A stretch of 64,000 nt of DNA from Ktedonobacteria bacterium brp13 (GCA_015099395.1 AP024096.1:7357485-7421484); one strand, 5' to 3'; shown: positions 9,843 through 18,284, numbered from the stretch's first letter. Notes: generated from the sequence alone by a model not told the origin. Numbers and translations are program-made.

Positions 9843-9943
9843 GGGGGGGCTCGCAGAATTTATTTAACACTATACAACAAAAAGTATAGCGTTCTGTTTT
9901 CGTATCTATTTTTGCATTCTTACCGTGATGGAGGAATCTTCTT

Positions 9944-11323
9944 TTGGCTAGTACAGATGTTCTCGAACCTGCTCTGGAAGAGGCTGGTATCGAGTCACGT
10001 GGTATTGAGCGTGTACCAACTGACAAACGCACCCATGTCCGTATTTTTGATAATTTCACCATGTGGCTCTCCGCGAATCTTGTGCTATCAACCATGGCGT
10101 TAGGTGCTCTGGCTATCCCCGTGTTCGGTCTAGGCTTCTGGCAGGCTGTTGGTGTCATCATTATTTTCAATATTTTAGGCGTGCTTCCCGTTGCATTTTT
10201 CACTACTTTAGGACCGCGGCTTGGCCTGCGCCAGATGACGATTACTCGTTTTTCTTTCGGCTGGGTCGGTGCTATTATCATGGCTCTATTTAATGTAGCC
10301 GCCTGTATTGGTTGGTCTGCAGTAAATGTTATTGTTGGTGCGCAACTTGTGACGGCACTAAGCAAAGGCAGCGTCCCTGCCTGGGTTGGTATTATTGCTA
10401 TTGCAGTGATTACAACGCTTGTGAGTATCTACGGTTACAAACTTGTGCATCGTTACGAGCGCATTGCCTGGATCCCGATGGCGTTGATCTTCCTGTTGAT
10501 CACAGTAATTGCTGGTCCACATATGAAGATTGTGGCGGGTCCTGCACTCAGTCTATCAACATGGGCCTTATTTATCAGCTTTGGTGGTGCGATCTACGGT
10601 TTTGCTACCGGTTGGAGTTCGTATGCCGCTGATTATAATGTCAATCAGCCATCGGATACGCCTGCTAGTCGTGTATTCTGGCTGACATTCCTTGGTGTAA
10701 CGATCCCATGTGTGTTGCTAGAGGTCCTTGGTGTTGGCCTGACAACCTATCTAAAGGGCGTCAGTGGTGGTGACCTGGTGGCCGCTGTTCTGCATCCGCT
10801 GGGTGGTTTCGGCACCTTTCTGTTGATCCTGCTGGCCTTGAGTGTGATCGCGAATAACATTCCGAACGATTACAGTCTGGGCCTTTCGATCCAGGTACTG
10901 GGTCGCTCATTTCAACGTGTAAACCGAGCTGTGTGGACGTTGATTGGCGCAGTAATTTATGTACTGATTGCCATCCCTGCTGCTGGTAACTTCAATGAGA
11001 CCCTCAATAATTTCTTACTGCTGATGGCATACTGGCTCGGCCCGTGGTCGATCATCTTGATCCTTGAGCATTTCGTGTATCGTCATGGACACTACAACGT
11101 CGATGATTGGAATACACGCAGTAAGTTGCCACTCGGCTGGGCAGCAATAATTGCGATGGTGATCGGTCTGATCGGAGTTTATCTGGGTGCGGATCAAACA
11201 TTGTTTGTTGGACCGATAGCGAAGTTGCTGAATACAGATATTGGTTTTGAGTTAGGTGTGGTCTTTGCTGCGGTTGTTTACCTGATTCTGCGTCCTATTG
11301 AATTACGCCGTTCTCGGCAGTAG
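9944..11323 (+). CDS. codB: NCS1-family cytosine/purine permease
   Basis: A 459-residue, 12-helix NCS1 transporter predicted to bring cytosine or purines into the cell by cation symport. It shows the family features: the helix 1 region NFTMWLSANLVLSTMALGAL, the RFSFGWVG segment, the central WSSYAADYN motif, and NIPNDYSLGLSIQ in helix 8. The start is a TTG at 9944 with GGAGG about 10 bases upstream; no ATG fits better. It is followed after 110 bases by the cytosine deaminase gene, so the two form a codBA-like unit divergent from the PucR regulator. The symbol is given by family plus context; uracil or allantoin cannot be excluded as substrates. Confidence 0.85.
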   Translation: MASTDVLEPALEEAGIESRGIERVPTDKRTHVRIFDNFTMWLSANLVLSTMALGALAIPVFGLGFWQAVGVIIIFNILGVLPVAFFTTLGPRLGLRQMTITRFSFGWVGAIIMALFNVAACIGWSAVNVIVGAQLVTALSKGSVPAWVGIIAIAVITTLVSIYGYKLVHRYERIAWIPMALIFLLITVIAGPHMKIVAGPALSLSTWALFISFGGAIYGFATGWSSYAADYNVNQPSDTPASRVFWLTFLGVTIPCVLLEVLGVGLTTYLKGVSGGDLVAAVLHPLGGFGTFLLILLALSVIANNIPNDYSLGLSIQVLGRSFQRVNRAVWTLIGAVIYVLIAIPAAGNFNETLNNFLLLMAYWLGPWSIILILEHFVYRHGHYNVDDWNTRSKLPLGWAAIIAMVIGLIGVYLGADQTLFVGPIAKLLNTDIGFELGVVFAAVVYLILRPIELRRSRQ

Positions 11324-11433
11324 TCATACATTACTGGCCGGTTTCTTATTGAGCGGATGGTGTTACAAACAGGTGTCTCTATTGCGAGTAGGGCATCTGT
11401 TTGTATTTTTTTTATTTTGAAAGGCAGATTGTC

Positions 11434-12309
11434 ATGCACTATGATGTATTATTGCGTCACGCGTTGCTCCCTCGTCATACGCAGTTGGTAGATATTGCTA
11501 TCTCAGATGGGAAGTTCGTGCGGATCGCTCGTGACCTTTATCCTGATACAGGGGCACGCGAGATCGATCTTGCCGGACGGCTCCTCTCGCCTCCATTTAT
11601 TGATGCGCATGTGCACATGGATGCTGTCCTGACAGTTGGTGAACCACGCTACAACACAAGTGGAACGTTGTTGGAAGGAATACAGATCTGGAGTGAGCGT
11701 AAACCTTCTCTGACCTATGAGGATGTGAAGCGTCGCGCCCTGGAAGAGATTAAGTGGGAGGTAGCGCAAGGGACGTTGCATATTCGCAGCCACGTGGACG
11801 TGTGTGATCCATCGTTGACGGCCCTGAGAGCGCTACTAGAGGTGCGAGAAGAGGTACACGATATCTGTGATCTGCAACTGGTAGCGTTCCCCCAGGATGG
11901 CATCTTATCGTATCCTGGTGGGTGCGAACTGATGCGGAAAGCGTTGGAGCTTGGCTGTGATGTTGTGGGTGGTATCCCACACAAAGAGTTTAATCGCGAT
12001 ATCGACTGTCACTGTGATGAGACTGATGATCCGCTCTCGCGTTTCTCTGAGGTCATGGCCGCTGACACGATCGCACAAGGATGGCAGGGTCGCGTGACTG
12101 CTAGTCATTGTACGGCAATGGGAACAGACGTATCACAACCTGCCTTGCATTCATCACACATAGGGATATTAGCCGCATCTATATGTTCCATGAAAAAGAC
12201 CTTATCTGCTTTTTTGTCTGCAATCTCTTTCAAGGATAGTCCTGTAGCATCCTCTAGTATCTTTGCATGCTGCATATCGTTTAAGCTTAATTTAAAATGG
12301 GGTTTGTGA
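11434..12309 (+). pseudogene. codA: Cytosine deaminase, 5' fragment, cut by the integrative element
   Basis: Residues 1-228 (11434-12117) match CodA. The metal-binding DAHVHMD, the HCDE motif (metal His and catalytic Glu) and the RVTASH histidine are all present. From 12118 the frame runs into the inserted element for 63 foreign codons to a stop at 12309. The metal-ligand aspartate (GHDSIMDPW) lies in the other fragment at 19926, so this piece should be inactive. The start at 11434 has AAAGG upstream; a TTG at 11401 is an unlikely alternative. Joining 11434-12117 to 19926-20477 gives an unbroken 411-residue protein, close to the usual CodA length. Confidence 0.93.
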
Positions 12310-14141
12310 TTCTGCTGAGGTATAGGCCACTCCTTTACAATACGCCACAAACGGGTAGATAACGAACTTAAAGAACAATCGGGGAAAGCTTGCATGTATT
12401 CTTGTTCAGTTGCCCCGGCCTCATACTGCCTTTTTAGTTCATTATCGGCCTCATCATCCCAATCGTATCTAGACGAGTTTTTAAACCAGATAATACCCTT
12501 GTCTATACCCCATATCTCCCAATGGATAGCAAAGCCCCAAAAGTGTGATGACAGTTCCTTTAGTTCAATCCCCTTTGTAAAGATATTGATAACTTGACGT
12601 AGACGATCCTTAGGCAGTTTTTTATAATTTTGCCGCAAAGCCTCTAAGGTTTCATTCAGTTTAACAATAGGTATACCCTCACTAGGCTTGCTAATTTGCT
12701 TTTGCAGTTCTGCTATTTCCGCCTCTATTGCTGCCAAGTCTTCATACTTCTTTAGCTTTGTCTGTTTGGTCATACGAGCGGATATTTCTGTATCATTCAG
12801 GTCTGCATAGATGTTGTCGTATTTGGTTTGCAGCCCTGCTATAGTTTTTTGCAGATGTGCCTTGTTTTTTTGTTCCCTTTCATACAGCTCGCTAGCTGAT
12901 TGCCCTATCCCTGACGCGTTTTCATCCTCCTGTACACGTTTAGTGAATATTTCTATGAAAAGATCTTCAACTGTGCTTAGTTTGATGTATTGGTATTTTG
13001 TCGGGCATAGTTCTGTAGGGGGAGTGTATGAAAAACATATGCTATTGCTTACAGTATCCAATGACACTATGCAGTCTTCTGAAGGTCGTATAACAAGTCC
13101 TTGTATAATGCTAACCTCCCCATGACGCCGGGTGGATGCGTTTTCTGCTCTTTTCTCTAATAAGTACTGAACAGTATCCCATGTGTATTTATCTATGATT
13201 GCCTCATGGTTATTTTCATAGCAGGCATCTCCTGTTTTCCATATGTCTATGTAAGTTTCGTCTGTTAGGAAACGTTTTACTGTCTGGTAGCTTCCAATTC
13301 TGTAACCCCCTTCTACCTTCATCAAATAGCATTTGTTATGCATCTTTGGGTCTTCATATTTGGGGAAATGGTAGCCAGGTTTAGCCGATAATTCACGCAC
13401 TAAAGCGGGCAAATCTCCACCCAATTCAATAAACCGATTGTACAGCCACTTGATAACTTTGGCCTGCTCTTCATGAACGATATACTTTTTAAAAGTGGGG
13501 CTTTGTTTGTCTCTATCGACTGTATAGCCAATGTCAGAAACCCTAGAATCATAGTAGCCTTTATGAGAGGCGTTTACACGCATCGGTAGCATACGCTGGT
13601 TTATTTGCAGGTCGAATTGTTCCCACGCCCGTTTACAGTCCTCAATAAAATACTCCCAATCATAGCGGTTATTCATGTAGTACATACGAACGCTTGTGAT
13701 AATTACTACATTGTTTTCCTGGCAAATGTTAGCAAACCGGATAACATTTTCTAGGTTTCTATCCCTAAATAGACGGTCTACCAGGAAGACGTAAACAGCC
13801 TTAATTTTACCCTCTGCTATGTCCTCTGTTAATTTAGTGATGCCTACACGCTCCCCTAACCCCAATGTCCCACTAACCGCAAAGTCTTGAAAATACTCTA
13901 CAATTAGCTCCTCATTCCATCCGTATTTGATAATGATAGTCTTTTGTTGTTCAACCTGAAAGTCATAGCTTTGGGTGTTATTCAAAACCTGGAATAAAGT
14001 AGATTGACGCCCGTAAAGGGCTATGTGTTCGTCTGTAGGGAGTGTCGGCATCTCCATTGTATGGATCTTTGGCTTTGCCATCGTTACAAAAATATTGCCT
14101 TGATTGACCTTTTTGCGTTTCGGCTTGTTCATTTCTTTCAT
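12105..14141 (-). CDS. Large serine recombinase (element integrase)
   Basis: A 678-residue site-specific recombinase. Catalytic resolvase domain about residues 35-180, with the nucleophile in LYGRQST (Ser47) and the DRLFRDR motif. A recombinase domain follows (about 190-290). The zinc-ribbon region (about 330-390) lacks the usual cysteines, and then comes a long coiled coil (about 410-510). A second small DNA-binding-like segment precedes a Cys-rich tail (MCDECKAGCD). ATG 14141 is chosen because AAGGAG lies 10 bases upstream; the start region overlaps another small frame. The last three codons and the stop (12105-12116) are host codA sequence read on the opposite strand, so the gene extends across attL. 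On the circular form the same frame would continue 25 codons into 19847-19924. Confidence 0.93.
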   Translation of the reverse strand: MKEMNKPKRKKVNQGNIFVTMAKPKIHTMEMPTLPTDEHIALYGRQSTLFQVLNNTQSYDFQVEQQKTIIIKYGWNEELIVEYFQDFAVSGTLGLGERVGITKLTEDIAEGKIKAVYVFLVDRLFRDRNLENVIRFANICQENNVVIITSVRMYYMNNRYDWEYFIEDCKRAWEQFDLQINQRMLPMRVNASHKGYYDSRVSDIGYTVDRDKQSPTFKKYIVHEEQAKVIKWLYNRFIELGGDLPALVRELSAKPGYHFPKYEDPKMHNKCYLMKVEGGYRIGSYQTVKRFLTDETYIDIWKTGDACYENNHEAIIDKYTWDTVQYLLEKRAENASTRRHGEVSIIQGLVIRPSEDCIVSLDTVSNSICFSYTPPTELCPTKYQYIKLSTVEDLFIEIFTKRVQEDENASGIGQSASELYEREQKNKAHLQKTIAGLQTKYDNIYADLNDTEISARMTKQTKLKKYEDLAAIEAEIAELQKQISKPSEGIPIVKLNETLEALRQNYKKLPKDRLRQVINIFTKGIELKELSSHFWGFAIHWEIWGIDKGIIWFKNSSRYDWDDEADNELKRQYEAGATEQEYMQAFPDCSLSSLSTRLWRIVKEWPIPQQNHKPHFKLSLNDMQHAKILEDATGLSLKEIADKKADKVFFMEHIDAANIPMCDECKAGCDTSVPIAVQ
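12112..12121. repeat. attL-like junction of the codA element
   Basis: ACGGCAATGG at the left junction matches ACGGTAATGG at 19920-19929 in nine of ten bases. The common core AATGG (12117-12121) must contain the crossover, because codA reads normally to the left of it and foreign sequence starts to its right. A very short shared core is typical of large serine recombinases. Confidence 0.8.
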
Positions 14142-14332
14142 ATTCTGCAATCTCCTTATACAATTCGCACAAAGCTAACTTTGCTGACTTCCATAAAATT
14201 TGATGTCTGCTCTCCAATTTCTTTCTACCCCTTGTAATTTGTCTTCTACCTTATACAAAGGTTGAAAGAGGGGCAATTATTCTTGAAACAGCCCCTAATT
14301 TTGCCTCTTTGCTAAAACTAGGAAGCTAACCA

Positions 14333-14366
14333 GGCACGTTAGCAACGTCGGCACGTTAGCAACGTC
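14333..14366. repeat. Perfect 17-bp tandem duplication
   Basis: GGCACGTTAGCAACGTC occurs twice head to tail (14333-14349 and 14350-14366). The stop codon of the small membrane protein gene lies in the copy at 14333. It may be a protein-binding direct repeat or a simple duplication. Confidence 0.8.
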
Positions 14367-14506
14367 AACACAAGCACCACTCCTGTAGGGCCTAAGGTGA
14401 ATTGTTGCGTCGTCATGCTAGCTCCTGCTGTGGAGGTAAGGGTGTTGGTAGTGGTGTTGATCAATGGGAACAATGAGAACAGCAGCCCAATACCACAAAT
14501 CAACAT
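14339..14506 (-). CDS. Small two-helix membrane protein
   Basis: A 55-residue frame starting MLICGIGLLFSLFPLI, with a polar middle (TTTNTLTSTAGASMTTQQ) and a second hydrophobic helix GPTGVVLVLTLLT ending CRRC. The frame continues upstream without a break back to the stop of the 59-residue gene. It has no clear Shine-Dalgarno, so the start is uncertain. It follows that gene by 15 bases on the same strand, and shares its transcript if real. Two short helices with a Thr-rich linker are compatible with a small inner-membrane protein; holin-like or toxin-like roles are only speculation. Confidence 0.45.
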   Translation of the reverse strand: MLICGIGLLFSLFPLINTTTNTLTSTAGASMTTQQFTLGPTGVVLVLTLLTCRRC

Positions 14507-14521
14507 ACAAAGGGCTATTAG

Positions 14522-14701
14522 CTATAAGCGGTTATGGAGGAGAGCTTGCTTGACCTGTTCCCCTGGCTTGTTCCCTTGCGTGCTGGCATCAAGGATGTAG
14601 ACGTGTACTGTGTTTTTCGTCCCTGTGCTATCGTTATCGTCCTTCTGTTCATCTATTTGCCTCATGATATCTTCTATCTGCTTCTTCAAGTTGTCTTCCA
14701 T
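14522..14701 (-). CDS. Small acidic hypothetical protein
   Basis: A 59-residue frame beginning MEDNLKKQIEDIMRQIDEQK, an amphipathic helix or coiled coil, followed by a polar stretch and a strand-like VHVYILDAS. AAAGGA lies about 10 bases before the ATG. It sits 65 bases downstream of the 86-residue gene at 14767 on the same strand. I do not recognise it. Confidence 0.55.
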   Translation of the reverse strand: MEDNLKKQIEDIMRQIDEQKDDNDSTGTKNTVHVYILDASTQGNKPGEQVKQALLHNRL

Positions 14702-14766
14702 CGTGATCTATCCTTTCAAGTTAGGGAAGGGAGCAGGAAAGACCTACTCCCTAAAAGTTAGCTAGG

Positions 14767-15027
14767 CTACGTTGGAGAATTGCCGATACTATACACGGCA
14801 AAATCTAGGACCTCTTGATTGTGGAATAACTGACCTAAAAAGCTCTGAGGGACATTGCCCTTCCATATCAACAGGACAAAGCCTATCCCTTGCTTGTTCG
14901 TCATACCATGGTTAAGCACTTCAACCTGTTCCTCCTGGCCCCGTAACAGTTCCCTCAGATGTTGGGCAAAGGTAGTGGTATAGGTCCATTCACACAGAAT
15001 GAAGACATCGTACATAGGCTTACCCAT
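14767..15027 (-). CDS. Hypothetical protein, 86 residues
   Basis: An alpha/beta-looking protein (MYDVFILCEWTYTTTFAQHL ... GIGFVLLIWKGNVP) with no membrane segment. Its ATG overlaps the end of the upstream membrane-protein gene by 8 bases (15020-15027), which indicates translational coupling and one transcript. The strand-helix order with an early CEW motif does not match a family that I know. It is conserved-looking rather than random, because the hydrophobic spacing is regular. Confidence 0.65.
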   Translation of the reverse strand: MGKPMYDVFILCEWTYTTTFAQHLRELLRGQEEQVEVLNHGMTNKQGIGFVLLIWKGNVPQSFLGQLFHNQEVLDFAVYSIGNSPT

Positions 15028-15703
15028 CTATCCTTTCCCCTGGCTTCAAAGGCCTAAATTGTCCATTATCATTAATCATGGGATACTGTTCAGTAGAGGT
15101 TTGTACAACTATGTCAAGCTTGCCATCATGGTTGACATCCTTGAATACTAGGGTGACAAGGATGCTATCAGTGTGAGAGCCGGTGAGGGTAGGACCGTCG
15201 TAGATCTTCGCTTTAGAGGCATTGTCCCCAGGAAGCTCTATAACCTCAATATGGCTATGCAGATTCAGGGCTATAAAATGGGAAGGGGTAGGACCATGAC
15301 CTACACTGGCGTCTGTCTGGTAGGTACGTGGCATACCATAGTTGAGATTATCTTGATAGCTATTCCAGGCGTTACCAATAGCCCCACCAACCGATACTAA
15401 AATCACGGTAAGAAGCATGCTCCCACCTGCTACAACTCTCCAATGGGTACAGGCGATAAATGACTGCGGAGTGTTTAGAGATGGCTGCTTCTTACGAAGA
15501 TCATGTACCACTACCTTTGTTGGAACCGTAGGTTTATAGCGCCTGGCACTTGTTGACGTACGGGTAGTGTATAAAGCATCTTCATCGACAGGAATGCTAC
15601 TTATTTGCGGTGTTGAGGCTCTCCTGTGTTCAGTGGTGATTGTTCTGCTAGCCTGTTGTGTAGGAACAGGGTAGCCTACTTGGTGATCTAATGGCTTGTA
15701 CAT
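15020..15703 (-). CDS. Membrane-anchored protein with calcium-loop-like repeat
   Basis: A 227-residue protein. A basic, disordered cytoplasmic part (residues 1-95) is followed by one membrane helix (VVAGGSMLLTVILVSVGGAI). The outer domain ends in DVNHDGKLDIVV, a pattern of FG-GAP/VCBS or dockerin-like calcium loops. ATG 15703 is preferred because GGGAGG lies 9 bases before it; a longer frame from 15796 would overlap the upstream gene. It overlaps the next gene by 8 bases. Topology suggests a surface sensor or adhesion role, but nothing in the neighbourhood tells which. Confidence 0.7.
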   Translation of the reverse strand: MYKPLDHQVGYPVPTQQASRTITTEHRRASTPQISSIPVDEDALYTTRTSTSARRYKPTVPTKVVVHDLRKKQPSLNTPQSFIACTHWRVVAGGSMLLTVILVSVGGAIGNAWNSYQDNLNYGMPRTYQTDASVGHGPTPSHFIALNLHSHIEVIELPGDNASKAKIYDGPTLTGSHTDSILVTLVFKDVNHDGKLDIVVQTSTEQYPMINDNGQFRPLKPGERIDG

Positions 15704-15719
15704 ACCTGTTACCTCCCTG

Positions 15720-15920
15720 TTAAACAGTCTTGCCTTGCACAATATAGGTAGCTTCTTGCTCGGTGACTTCACCGTCTTGATACTCCTGGTAGACACGATC
15801 TATATTGCTCTCGTCTTCATGGCAGCTACAGGTAGGATCACAACAGAAAGGGTGTTCTGCTGTATGCTCTTTCCAGTCCACAGGAATAACAGGGATGAAA
15901 TTATCTCCATAAGGTTGCAT
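15720..15920 (-). CDS. Small Cys/His-rich protein
   Basis: A 66-residue acidic protein with a dense metal-binding-like cluster HPFCCDPTCSCHED at about residues 23-36. It is the first gene of the minus-strand run 15920-14339, with 16 bases to the membrane-protein start. A zinc-binding or regulatory role is plausible but not shown. About 250 bases upstream (to the promoter at 16185) contain a hairpin-like CCTCTGTG...CACAGGGG and no gene. Confidence 0.55.
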   Translation of the reverse strand: MQPYGDNFIPVIPVDWKEHTAEHPFCCDPTCSCHEDESNIDRVYQEYQDGEVTEQEATYIVQGKTV

Positions 15921-16184
15921 GATACTATAGCCTTTCCTTGACTATAGGCTCCCATCATGCCAAAATAGGCACAGGGAACCCTTATAAACTGCTTGCAATG
16001 TACGTTTATTGGTTTCCATCTTCAGTCCCTCTGTGTTAGCGCACAGGGGGTCATTCATTTATCACCCTCTTTCTCTTTAAAAGCATTTATTTCACTACAT
16101 AGAAAAGTATAGCAGGTAATAGAGAAACATTGCAAGGTAAAAGGGGGGCTAAAAGGTCCTAGAGATACGTAGAGAGGGTGTGTG

Positions 16185-16214
16185 TTGACTACGCAGGTGT
16201 AACACGACTATAAT
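16185..16214 (+). promoter_or_regulatory. Consensus sigma-70 promoter of the excisionase-like gene
   Basis: TTGACT (16185-16190), 18-base spacer, TATAAT (16209-16214), 34 bases before the ATG at 16249. It is one of the strongest matches in the window. Confidence 0.88.
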
Positions 16215-16248
16215 GAGGCCACTAAGCAGCCGAAAGGGAGAGAGGCCG

Positions 16249-16446
16249 ATGGAGAACTACTTGCAGAATTATCCCGAAATGTTAACAGCGCGGGAAGTGG
16301 CAGATATAATGCGTGTCGATATTAAAACAGTAAGGTCTTGGGTATCATCTGGGGAACTTGCAAGCATACCTATTGGGAAGAGAGAATATAGAATAGCTAA
16401 AGCATCTCTACTTGATTTTATTGAAAAACGGCAAAGGGGAAGCTAA
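16249..16446 (+). CDS. Excisionase-like HTH protein, candidate directionality factor
   Basis: A 65-residue protein made almost only of a MerR-like winged helix of the excisionase type: MLTAREVADIMRVDIKTVRS, then SGELASIPIGKREYRIAKAS and a short helix. Proteins of this kind (HTH_17/excisionase family) bend DNA and steer recombinases toward excision. The start at 16249 has GGGAG upstream. It is the only plus-strand gene in the left half of the element and has its own consensus promoter. By position and fold it is the best candidate for switching the serine recombinase from integration to excision. A plain transcription repressor is the alternative. Confidence 0.8.
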   Translation: MENYLQNYPEMLTAREVADIMRVDIKTVRSWVSSGELASIPIGKREYRIAKASLLDFIEKRQRGS

Positions 16447-16534
16447 TTTGTATGAAATGCATTAGTCAGCGGTAAAAATCTATAGACGATTAATATAACC
16501 TACAACGAATAGAAATATTTAGGTAAATTACAAA

Positions 16535-16626
16535 GGCTGGGAAAGATTGTTGGGTGGTACGACCATGATGTTCAGCCAGGTACCGTATGGGACCTTGACA
16601 TCTCTTAACATTATGGAATCCCAGCC
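16535..16626. ncRNA. Candidate structured RNA in the gap before the HEPN gene
   Basis: A nested fold can be drawn by eye. Outer helix GGCTGGGA (16535-16542) with TCCCAGCC (16619-16626). Second helix ATGATGTT (16565-16572) with AACATTAT (16607-16614, one G-U pair). Possible inner GGTAC/GTACC. The 255-bp region has no protein frame. No promoter was found, so it could also be an unusual terminator. Confidence 0.3.
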
Positions 16627-16701
16627 GCGTCATAGATTCGTTTTTCAAAGAGAACTCTTTAGGATGTGATTCACTTTATAAGCAAACAACCCTTCAAAGA
16701 C

Positions 16702-17184
16702 TTATTCAGGTTTCAACAGCTTTGCTAATGCTTTTGCATAATCTGTTTCTGTAACACCACGTTTTTTACCCCATTCAACAGTTATCGCTTCAACCTTACT
16801 ATCTATGGATTGAAATACGGTGCACGCTTGATTTAGCTCGTGAATCATTCTTTGTCGGCCAATAGGATTATTATGTTGAACAGCTCTTTCCCAGAAGTAA
16901 TTATGGGCAAGAAAATTTCTTAGCTGGAGAGCCTCCTCAATTTCCCCTTTAATTTCATCATTAATTTCTGATCCTTCTTTCATTTTGTGGAGTAATTGCC
17001 CCAGTGTCTTCTTAAAATGTTTGCCTAGTAATGCATCATATTGGTCCCTTGTGACCAAGTCAGGGTCTGATAAACAAACGGTCGATAGTGTGATAGCTAA
17101 TTGCCGTTCAAAACATTGTGCGAAATACATTGCAGCACCATACATGGCATAGACTTCTTTAGCTTCTAATTCTTCGTAATCCAT
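16702..17184 (-). CDS. HEPN-domain protein, putative toxin or accessory RNase
   Basis: A 160-residue all-helical protein. The helix LQLRNFLAHNYFW contains Arg89 and His94, the Rx4H motif of HEPN ribonucleases, preceded by the typical first helical hairpin (YGAAMYFAQCFERQLAITLS). HEPN proteins cut RNA and act in toxin-antitoxin and abortive-infection systems. It lies 8 bases after the AbiJ-type nuclease gene and must share its transcript. No nucleotidyltransferase antitoxin partner is present, so the upstream AbiJ-type protein is the likely partner. Low GC compared with codA suggests transfer. HEPN folds without RNase activity exist, so activity is inferred. Confidence 0.7.
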   Translation of the reverse strand: MDYEELEAKEVYAMYGAAMYFAQCFERQLAITLSTVCLSDPDLVTRDQYDALLGKHFKKTLGQLLHKMKEGSEINDEIKGEIEEALQLRNFLAHNYFWERAVQHNNPIGRQRMIHELNQACTVFQSIDSKVEAITVEWGKKRGVTETDYAKALAKLLKPE

Positions 17185-17192
17185 AACACTTC

Positions 17193-18284
17193 CTATTTTT
17201 GTATTAAGCGTCGTCGAAACAGCATATGAAAAAAATCTGTTGTTATTTTCTTTCCTTTTCCCTGATACAGTTCATATCCGCCAAATCTATACAATTCATA
17301 GCCAGCGAGCCTTAGTTTCCTGTCTTCTGCAACCATATCTGTATACAAGTTAGGCTTAGCTGTATTATTTTCTGAATAATGTTGTATTCCATCGATCTCA
17401 AGTACAATTCTGTCATGATTGGAGAAGAGCATTAAAAAATCCATGCGCTGCCTGACAAAATCTTTTCCCTGATGGAGCTGATTGAACGTGTAGGGATCAT
17501 AGTGAAGATACACTTGAGGAATCAGTGCGGGCAAGGCATCGCCTAAAAGCGGTTTGAAATGTTCAAAGTATGTCCGAAATAATAATTGTTCTGGCATGCT
17601 ATCAAGTGACGCATATAGCCTTTTATATAGATGAATTTCTTGCTCTTTCTTTGTTAGAGTTGTTAATTGCTGTTCTTCAGACCACCAAGCAATTAAATCC
17701 GTCCAAAGTAGTCCGCTTTCTGAAATAGGTCTATAATAGATAAGGCAATTCTCAGCATTCTTAACGATCTGGATATCATTACTTATTGAGTCCCTGAATA
17801 CGATTTCTGGTTTGGCCCCTTTTGCAGCAAAAATTAGATTTTTTACATTACCATGCACTCCTCCTTTGAGAGAAGTAACTTTATATATTGGCTTTCCTGC
17901 TATCTGTGCTATTGTTTGCAAAACAAAATTGTCTCTTTTTAAGATATCGTTAAAGGCATTTGCTTGCTCTTTTTGCTTCTGACCAGTTGGAAGAACAAGT
18001 GGATGCAGACAGGTTTCAAGAAATTTGAAGAAGATTGTATCGTCACATTTAGTAAGCTCCAAATAGGTATAGAACAAATAATGTTTATCCCAATCATCGT
18101 TAAAAACACAATGTTGATGGATGTCTTGGTAAGCATTATTAAACTGATAATCTGTTGAAGGCATAGCCCCTAAATCCCAAATCCTCCCAAGAAATTCCAA
18201 TAGGCCCAATTTACCATAGAAGTCTTCTTCTTGTGTTATTAAGTAGTCTAGAATATCACTGCGTACAGTATCGCTAGCAAGCAT
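17193..18284 (-). CDS. AbiJ-NTD3 / DUF559-like nuclease fusion, putative phage defence
   Basis: A 363-residue protein. Residues about 1-100 match the AbiJ N-terminal domain 3 pattern: GKLGLLEFLGRIWDL, PS.D..F..A..DI.QH, DDW, then FFKFLETCLHPLVLP. The C-terminal 90 residues match a Vsr/DUF559-like restriction-endonuclease fold: Asp282 in RQRMDFL, Glu296 and Asp298 in VLEIDGIQHYS, then DR.LRLAGYELYRFGG. The middle (110-270) is unassigned. AbiJ-NTD proteins occur as sensor parts of anti-phage abortive systems, so the inferred role is infection sensing coupled to nucleic-acid cleavage. It is first in an operon with the HEPN gene, with a good promoter and AAGGAGG before the ATG. Confidence 0.75.
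   Translation of the reverse strand: MLASDTVRSDILDYLITQEEDFYGKLGLLEFLGRIWDLGAMPSTDYQFNNAYQDIHQHCVFNDDWDKHYLFYTYLELTKCDDTIFFKFLETCLHPLVLPTGQKQKEQANAFNDILKRDNFVLQTIAQIAGKPIYKVTSLKGGVHGNVKNLIFAAKGAKPEIVFRDSISNDIQIVKNAENCLIYYRPISESGLLWTDLIAWWSEEQQLTTLTKKEQEIHLYKRLYASLDSMPEQLLFRTYFEHFKPLLGDALPALIPQVYLHYDPYTFNQLHQGKDFVRQRMDFLMLFSNHDRIVLEIDGIQHYSENNTAKPNLYTDMVAEDRKLRLAGYELYRFGGYELYQGKGKKITTDFFHMLFRRRLIQK

Noticed and set aside
9843-9943. Purine riboswitch in the permease leader
   Set aside because: The leader is only about 95 bases, AT-rich, and the one hairpin lacks the conserved loops of the purine aptamer.
14118-14217. A minus-strand frame starting MESRHQILWKSAKLALCELY that overlaps the recombinase start
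   Set aside because: It contains the recombinase ribosome-binding site and has some helical character, but it continues into a meaningless sequence. At most it is a short leader peptide; not enough to annotate.
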